DNA of 64,000 nucleotides from UBA2705 sp963977125 (GTDB lineage Bacteria > Pseudomonadota > Alphaproteobacteria > Micavibrionales > Micavibrionaceae), in contig CAXBNJ010000007.1 of the NCBI GenBank assembly GCA_963977125.1, positions 25,323-89,322 on the forward strand, written 5' to 3'. Positions 59,668-64,000 of this stretch are shown here, piece after piece. Positions within the stretch are counted from its first letter, which is position 1; each line of letters starts with the position of its first letter. A program made the position numbers and the translations under genes. A model generated the notes under the pieces. It ran no database searches. It had not been told where the DNA came from and saw only the letters and a program-made list of their open reading frames with translations.

Positions 59668-60561
59668 TTAAAGGCTTTCCGCGTAAGACTTCACAAAGCG
59701 CTTAACGTCTTCACCAATTTCAGGGTCACGCATACCAAATGCGATATTCGCCTCGATAAAGCCAAGGCGACTACCGCAGTCATAACGCTTACCATCAAAA
59801 CGGAAGCCATTTACGGGCTGTTTGCCTATTTGATGGGCAATTGCATCTGTTAACTGGATCTCATCACCTGCGCCTTTATTAAACTGGCTCAGATACTCAA
59901 AAATTTCAGGCTGCAGAATATAACGGCCAATAACCGATAAGGTCGAAGGTGCATCTTCTGGTTTTGGTTTTTCAACAAGACCTGCAATTTCGGCCAAATT
60001 ACCATTTTCACTAGCGATATCAAGCACGCCATATTTAGCGGTATCCGCACGCGGCACATCCATGACAGCCGCCATATTACCGCCTACATCCGCATAACGA
60101 TCAATCATCTGTTTCAAACATGGCGTATCAGAGAGCACCACATCATCAACCAACATAACCGCAAACGGCTCATCGCCAATTAACTTACGTGCACACCAAA
60201 TAGCGTGACCTAGTCCTAATGGGCGCGCTTGACGCGTTAAGAATAACTTGCCTTCAGGCATTTCACTATCGCGCACACGCTCAACCATATCGGCCTTACC
60301 GCGCGCTAACAACGTTTCCATTAATTCAGGTTGGTAATCAAAATGCTCTTCAAGCATTTCTTTATTACGCCCACTAACAAAGATAAACTCTTCTATCCCT
60401 GCGGCGCGTGCTTCTTCAAAAGCGTGCTGTATTAACGGACGATCGACTAAAGGCAGCATCTCTTTAGGCATAACCTTGGTCGCGGGCAAAAACCGCGTAC
60501 CGAGTCCCGCGACTGGGAAGACCGCTTTACGAACAGGACGATTTAAATCTTTTTTACTCAT
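59668..60561 (-). CDS. galU: UTP-glucose-1-phosphate uridylyltransferase
   Basis: Makes UDP-glucose from UTP and glucose 1-phosphate. The 297 residues show the nucleotide-binding FPVAGLGTRFLPATKVMPKEMLP, GLGHAIWCARKLIGDEPFAVMLVDDV with the metal Asp, and GLVEKPKPEDAPS. Length and motifs match bacterial GalU. It precedes the phosphohexomutase gene on the same strand with a 54-base gap, a sensible metabolic pair. Confidence 0.96.
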   Translation of the reverse strand: MSKKDLNRPVRKAVFPVAGLGTRFLPATKVMPKEMLPLVDRPLIQHAFEEARAAGIEEFIFVSGRNKEMLEEHFDYQPELMETLLARGKADMVERVRDSEMPEGKLFLTRQARPLGLGHAIWCARKLIGDEPFAVMLVDDVVLSDTPCLKQMIDRYADVGGNMAAVMDVPRADTAKYGVLDIASENGNLAEIAGLVEKPKPEDAPSTLSVIGRYILQPEIFEYLSQFNKGAGDEIQLTDAIAHQIGKQPVNGFRFDGKRYDCGSRLGFIEANIAFGMRDPEIGEDVKRFVKSYAESL

Positions 60562-60660
60562 AGTCTCATCTACTTTAATTAAACGAATTTGATGTATAGC
60601 AAAATTTGGCCTCAGTATTAAACTGTTTTATTACCCTTCAGACTTAATACGAGCGCTCTA

Positions 60661-60975
60661 TCAAGCTTCCTTATCCTTATCTTCCACTTCCTCTATCTCG
60701 CCCATATCTTTCACTTCACCTTCAATGACATCATCTTTGCCTGCTTTACGCAGAGACTTAATTTCATGAACGATAAAGGGTAAGACGACGAACATCACAA
60801 GCAATGCAGGCAGAGCGCGTCCAAGAATAAGCAGATAGAACAATGCGGCAGGGATCACTAAAAACAGCACAAAGCGCCAAAAGATTTTTTGTGCATCAAT
60901 ACTGGCGCCCTTCTGAAAATAAGTCAGAAAAAGAACCAATAAGACCAAACCAACGATGAGAAATAAAATAGGCAT
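60661..60975 (-). CDS. Small membrane protein, 104 aa
   Basis: Two or three hydrophobic segments (MPILFLIVGLVLLVLFLTYF; FWRFVLFLVIPAALFYLLIL; ALLVMFVVLPFIVHEI) followed by a highly charged, mostly acidic tail (VEDKDKEA). The N-terminal two thirds resemble the membrane part of alphaproteobacterial J-domain proteins related to DjlA, but there is no J-domain here. Function unknown. It is 99 bases upstream of galU on the same strand. Confidence 0.65.
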   Translation of the reverse strand: MPILFLIVGLVLLVLFLTYFQKGASIDAQKIFWRFVLFLVIPAALFYLLILGRALPALLVMFVVLPFIVHEIKSLRKAGKDDVIEGEVKDMGEIEEVEDKDKEA

Positions 60976-61101
60976 GGCGCGACTGTCGCAAGAACTATGG
61001 GCGCTGTCAATATTTAGCCGTTAATATCCTCATATAATAATCAATATAAATATTGAAACTTGATTTTATGACAAGGCAGGTCTAGTGTTAGTCAAAATAA
61101 A

Positions 61102-61133
61102 TCTAATTTATACTTGGTCTAATTTATACTTGG
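61102..61133. repeat. Perfect 16-bp tandem duplication abutting the aminopeptidase ribosome site
   Basis: TCTAATTTATACTTGG at 61102-61117 and again at 61118-61133. Each copy contains TATACT, a fair -10 hexamer. The second copy runs into GGGG, the probable ribosome site of the gene at 61143. Confidence 0.95.
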
Positions 61134-61142
61134 GGAAAAAAC

Positions 61143-62981
61143 ATGGCGAATAAACCAACAGCTGATGTGCGCATTGTAAAACTACGTGATGAAATGAAAA
61201 AACACGGCGTTGATGGCTATATAATCCCCAACACAGACATGTATAATAACGAATATGTTCCAGATTCCGAACAGCGCCTAAGCTGGCTTACCGATTTCAC
61301 GGGCTCTGCGGGTACTGCCGTTGTTTTAAATAACCGCGCAGGCTTTTTTACTGATAGCCGCTACACCATCCAAGCCGGTCAACAAGTCCCCACCGTATTC
61401 TTTGATATATTCAATAGCAGCAAAAGCCAAGCGAGCGCCCCTGACCCTATACATGAATTTATCGGAAATGAAGCAAAACCAGGCAATGTCATTGGCTTTG
61501 ATCCACGCCTAATTTCTGTAACGGCCGCAAAAACACTTGCCGCCGAACTTGCCAAAATAAACATCACAGTTAAGCCTATAGAACAAAATTTGATTGATGC
61601 CGTTTGGAAAGCGCGCCCTGCTGAGCCACAAAGCACGGTAACCTTATTTGACGATAAAACAGCCGGCCGCACAGCCGCAGATAAACGCCAAGTCATCGCC
61701 GACATCGTTGATAAAGATGGCTGTGATGGCGCATTAATCACCATGACGGATTCCGTCGCATGGCTGTTGAATATTCGCGGTACAGATGTCGGTCATGTTC
61801 CAATAGCACTCTCTACGGCGTTAATCCATAAAGACGGCCAAGTTGATTGGTTTATTGACCCAGCGCGCGTTCCACAAAATATTCAAAGCCATTTAGGCAC
61901 GGAAGTAAATATCGTAGCGCCGGCGCAAATGGCCGCTCATTTACAATCAATCTCTAACGGTCAAATCATCAGCATTGATGAAGGCGTCTGCGCGCAGTAT
62001 TTTGCTGATATGCTTAAAGATGCAGGCTTCACCCTCGCCAATAGTAAAGACCCTGTGTATTTACCACGCGCTTGTAAAACACCAGAAGAGCAAAAAGCCA
62101 TGAGCGATGCGCATATTCGCGATGGTGTTGCTGTGGTTAAATTCTTAAAATGGATTGAAGAAAACGGCCCATCTGGCACAGTCACAGAAGTAAATGTCGA
62201 TGAAAAACTCATCGAGTTCCGCTCCCTGAGCCAAAAATTCCAAGACACCAGCTTTGATACAATTGCAGGCTGGGCAGATAATGGCGCCATCGTTCATTAC
62301 CGCGCCACACCAGAAAAACATAAAGTCATTACCCCACCGGGCATATTATTAGTCGATAGCGGCGCACAATATGATGATGGTACAACAGATATCACGCGCA
62401 CAATCGCGATTGGTGAGCCTACAGCCACACAAAAAGAGATGTTCACACGTGTCTTACTTGGTCATATAGGTGTTGCCTCAAAAGTCTTCCCACAAGGCAC
62501 TACGGGCCAAGAAGTCGATGTCCCAGCGCGCGCGCCTTTAATAGATATTGGTAAAAACTTTGGTCACGGTACCGGCCACGGCGTTGGCTGTTACCTCTCA
62601 GTACACGAAGACAGCCCCGGCATTTCACCCCGCAGTACAAAAGCGATTTATCCAGGCATGATCTTATCAAATGAGCCCGGTTATTACGAAACAGGCGAAT
62701 ATGGCATACGCATAGAAAGCCTTATCCAGACTGTTGAACATGCAGACGGTCAGCTTGGTTTTGAAACCATCACTATGGCGCCGCTTGATACAAAGTTGAT
62801 TGACCTCGCTTTACTTCAAAGCACACCCGGCGCTGTTGATTGGCTCAATGCTTATCACCAAACGGTATTGGACACCCTCACCCCTCTATTGGATAGTGCA
62901 CATCAACAATGGCTGAGCAATGCTTGTGCGCCTCTACAAAATGGTAACGCCCCTAAACAAGCGGCGAGTTTAGCGCCTTAA
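61143..62981 (+). CDS. Aminopeptidase P family (M24B) metallopeptidase
   Basis: A 612-residue Xaa-Pro aminopeptidase of the long, three-domain type. Two creatinase-like N-terminal domains (GYIIPNTDMYNNEYVPDSEQRLSWLTDFTGSAGTAV region, then IADIVDKDGCDGALITM) precede the catalytic domain with metal ligands Asp (VDSGAQYDDG), Asp (GTTDITRT), His (GHGTGHGVGCYLSVHE), Glu (SNEPGYYETG) and Glu (IRIESL). It removes N-terminal residues before proline and acts in the cytosol. GGGGAAA precedes the ATG, directly after a tandem duplication. Confidence 0.95.
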   Translation: MANKPTADVRIVKLRDEMKKHGVDGYIIPNTDMYNNEYVPDSEQRLSWLTDFTGSAGTAVVLNNRAGFFTDSRYTIQAGQQVPTVFFDIFNSSKSQASAPDPIHEFIGNEAKPGNVIGFDPRLISVTAAKTLAAELAKINITVKPIEQNLIDAVWKARPAEPQSTVTLFDDKTAGRTAADKRQVIADIVDKDGCDGALITMTDSVAWLLNIRGTDVGHVPIALSTALIHKDGQVDWFIDPARVPQNIQSHLGTEVNIVAPAQMAAHLQSISNGQIISIDEGVCAQYFADMLKDAGFTLANSKDPVYLPRACKTPEEQKAMSDAHIRDGVAVVKFLKWIEENGPSGTVTEVNVDEKLIEFRSLSQKFQDTSFDTIAGWADNGAIVHYRATPEKHKVITPPGILLVDSGAQYDDGTTDITRTIAIGEPTATQKEMFTRVLLGHIGVASKVFPQGTTGQEVDVPARAPLIDIGKNFGHGTGHGVGCYLSVHEDSPGISPRSTKAIYPGMILSNEPGYYETGEYGIRIESLIQTVEHADGQLGFETITMAPLDTKLIDLALLQSTPGAVDWLNAYHQTVLDTLTPLLDSAHQQWLSNACAPLQNGNAPKQAASLAP

Positions 62982-63022
62982 GCAAGGCCTAATTACATTG
63001 TTAGAAATCATACAGAACGAAT

Positions 63023-63056
63023 AAAAGCCCCCTACATCAGTGTAGAGGGCTTTTTT
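63023..63056. terminator. Bidirectional terminator between the aminopeptidase and MscS genes
   Basis: Stem AAAAGCCCCCTACA / TGTAGAGGGCTTTT with one mismatch and a TCAG loop, A- and T-runs on both sides, between convergent genes. Confidence 0.9.
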
Positions 63057-63076
63057 GTATTTATAAAATCTCGTAG

Positions 63077-64000
63077 CTATTTCCGCTCAGTAATCGTCAC
63101 ATCGCGTCTTGGGAATGGTATGTTGATTTTGTTCTCTTGGAAGGTATCCCATAGCGCGAGCATGACTTCACCGCGCATATTGGTTACGCCTTTTTCTGCA
63201 TCTTTGATCCAAAAACGCAATTTAAAGTCCATTGAGCTGTCACCAAAGCTGACAAAGTGGCACACAGGTTTAGGGTCGCGGCAAATGCGCTCAGGCAGCA
63301 TCGCGGCCGCCTCGGCCATCGCTTTTATCTCATGGGGGTTATGCGCATAATCAACGCCGAACTCGACTTCAACCCGCACCATTGTATTGCCATGTGACCA
63401 ATTAACCACTTTTTGTGTGACGAAATCTTCATTCGGAATAAGGAACGCTTTATTATCACGCGTCACGATAGAGGTATAACGCGCGCCCATATGATCGACC
63501 CAACCAAATGTACCTTCGACTTCAATAATATCGCCGGGTTTAATCGACTTATCCATCAACAGCAACAAGCCTGAAAATAAGTTCGAGACCACTTTTTGCA
63601 AACCAAAACCAATACCCAAACCAATCGCACCAGATAATACGGCCAATAAGGACAGATCAACCCCCGCTGTTGTTATGCCGATCAACACCGCAATAGTGAT
63701 CAAGAATATCCGCAGGACCTTACCGATTAGAACCTTGGATGAGGGGGATATTGTTTTGGCTTTTTGAACCTTGCGCTCTAATACAGAGGCGACAAAGGAC
63801 GCCAAATAAATCAGGATAAACAGCGACAAAACGCCTTTTATCACGGTCAAGACTGAGATACGGAAGTCCCCGAGATTCATGCCGAAATCATCTAAAGCCG
63901 CCGATGTTTCATCGAGAACGCCCAGAATAGCCAAGGCTGCAACAAACCACCCGACCAAGGAAATCGTATGGCGCATTGCAGGATTATTGATAATTTGCAC
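63077..64000 (-). CDS. Mechanosensitive ion channel, MscS family (5' end outside window)
   Basis: The 307 visible residues cover the C-terminal part of a small-conductance mechanosensitive channel. Three hydrophobic segments (VGWFVAALAILGVL; VIKGVLSLFILIYLASFVA; IFLITIAVLIGITTAGVDLSLLAVLSGAIGLGIGFGLQKVVSNLFSGLLLLMD in pieces) include the pore helix rich in Gly and Ala. Then comes the MscS beta domain (IKPGDIIEVEGTFGWVDHMGARYTSIVTRDNKAFLIPN) and the C-terminal alpha-beta domain ending IPFPRRDV. The frame remains open at base 64000, where GTG could be a start or an internal Val, so the N-terminus is undetermined. It protects cells from osmotic downshock. Confidence 0.92.
   Translation of the reverse strand: MQIINNPAMRHTISLVGWFVAALAILGVLDETSAALDDFGMNLGDFRISVLTVIKGVLSLFILIYLASFVASVLERKVQKAKTISPSSKVLIGKVLRIFLITIAVLIGITTAGVDLSLLAVLSGAIGLGIGFGLQKVVSNLFSGLLLLMDKSIKPGDIIEVEGTFGWVDHMGARYTSIVTRDNKAFLIPNEDFVTQKVVNWSHGNTMVRVEVEFGVDYAHNPHEIKAMAEAAAMLPERICRDPKPVCHFVSFGDSSMDFKLRFWIKDAEKGVTNMRGEVMLALWDTFQENKINIPFPRRDVTITERK

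Overview
This window looks like chromosomal DNA from an AT-rich alphaproteobacterium. The evidence is the gene set: ChpT-type histidine phosphotransferase, the PhaR/PhaC/PhaA/PhaB polyester set, a fumC followed by a ribbon-helix-helix gene, an ExoD-family protein, an AmgK-type sugar kinase, and a linked cheA-cheW-cheY-cheB-cheR block. A deep-branching Rhodospirillales- or Micavibrionales-like lineage is my guess, not something the sequence proves. There are no insertion sequences, prophage genes, CRISPR arrays or rRNA genes. One tRNA (Lys, UUU) is present.

Layout. 1-12.8 kb: the 5' part of a phosphofructokinase, then small lineage-specific genes mixed with fumC and an aspartate aminotransferase. 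Three long helical proteins of one unrecognised paralogous family lie here (4357-5583, 8834-10168, 10174-11196). 12.9-18.1 kb: polyhydroxyalkanoate (PHA) regulation and synthesis (phaR, a short phaC, phaA, phaB), then an MFS exporter. 18-30 kb: AsmA, a cNMP-binding protein, DUF502, a tandem-GGDEF protein, a cold-shock protein, an M48 lipoprotein protease, a DnaQ-like exonuclease, rsgA, tRNA-Lys and coaD. 30.5-38 kb: carA, two membrane-anchored unknowns, gyrA, a DUF2059 protein and ssb. 38-43 kb: a divergent HD-domain protein followed by a ClpA-like AAA+ protein whose first ATPase module is degenerate, then rpsU. 43.3-51.2 kb: ggt, then a long minus-strand run purH-exoD-dsbB-serine hydrolase-nitroreductase-glycerate kinase. 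51.3-58.1 kb: chemotaxis operon cheAWYBR with chpT upstream. 58-64 kb: phosphomannomutase/phosphoglucomutase, galU, a small membrane protein, aminopeptidase P and the 3' part of an MscS-type channel.

The most unusual material is a possible AAA+ system. The N-terminal domain of the ClpA-like protein at 40299-42848 contains a short motif block (a Tyr/Leu/Phe-rich helix followed by an Ile-Asp/Asn-Thr-x-Glu-x-Leu stretch). I also see this block, sometimes twice, in the three helical paralogs at 4.3-11.2 kb. Two of those paralogs are preceded by the same promoter-like element with identical internal spacing. This suggests a co-regulated family of partners, adaptors or substrates for a specialised AAA+ unfoldase, but it rests on by-eye alignment. 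Other leads are a GGDEF-GGDEF protein whose second site has lost its metal ligands, a short PHA synthase with no PhaE beside it, several promoter-proximal tandem repeats, and a candidate small RNA in the 5.8-6.03 kb gap.
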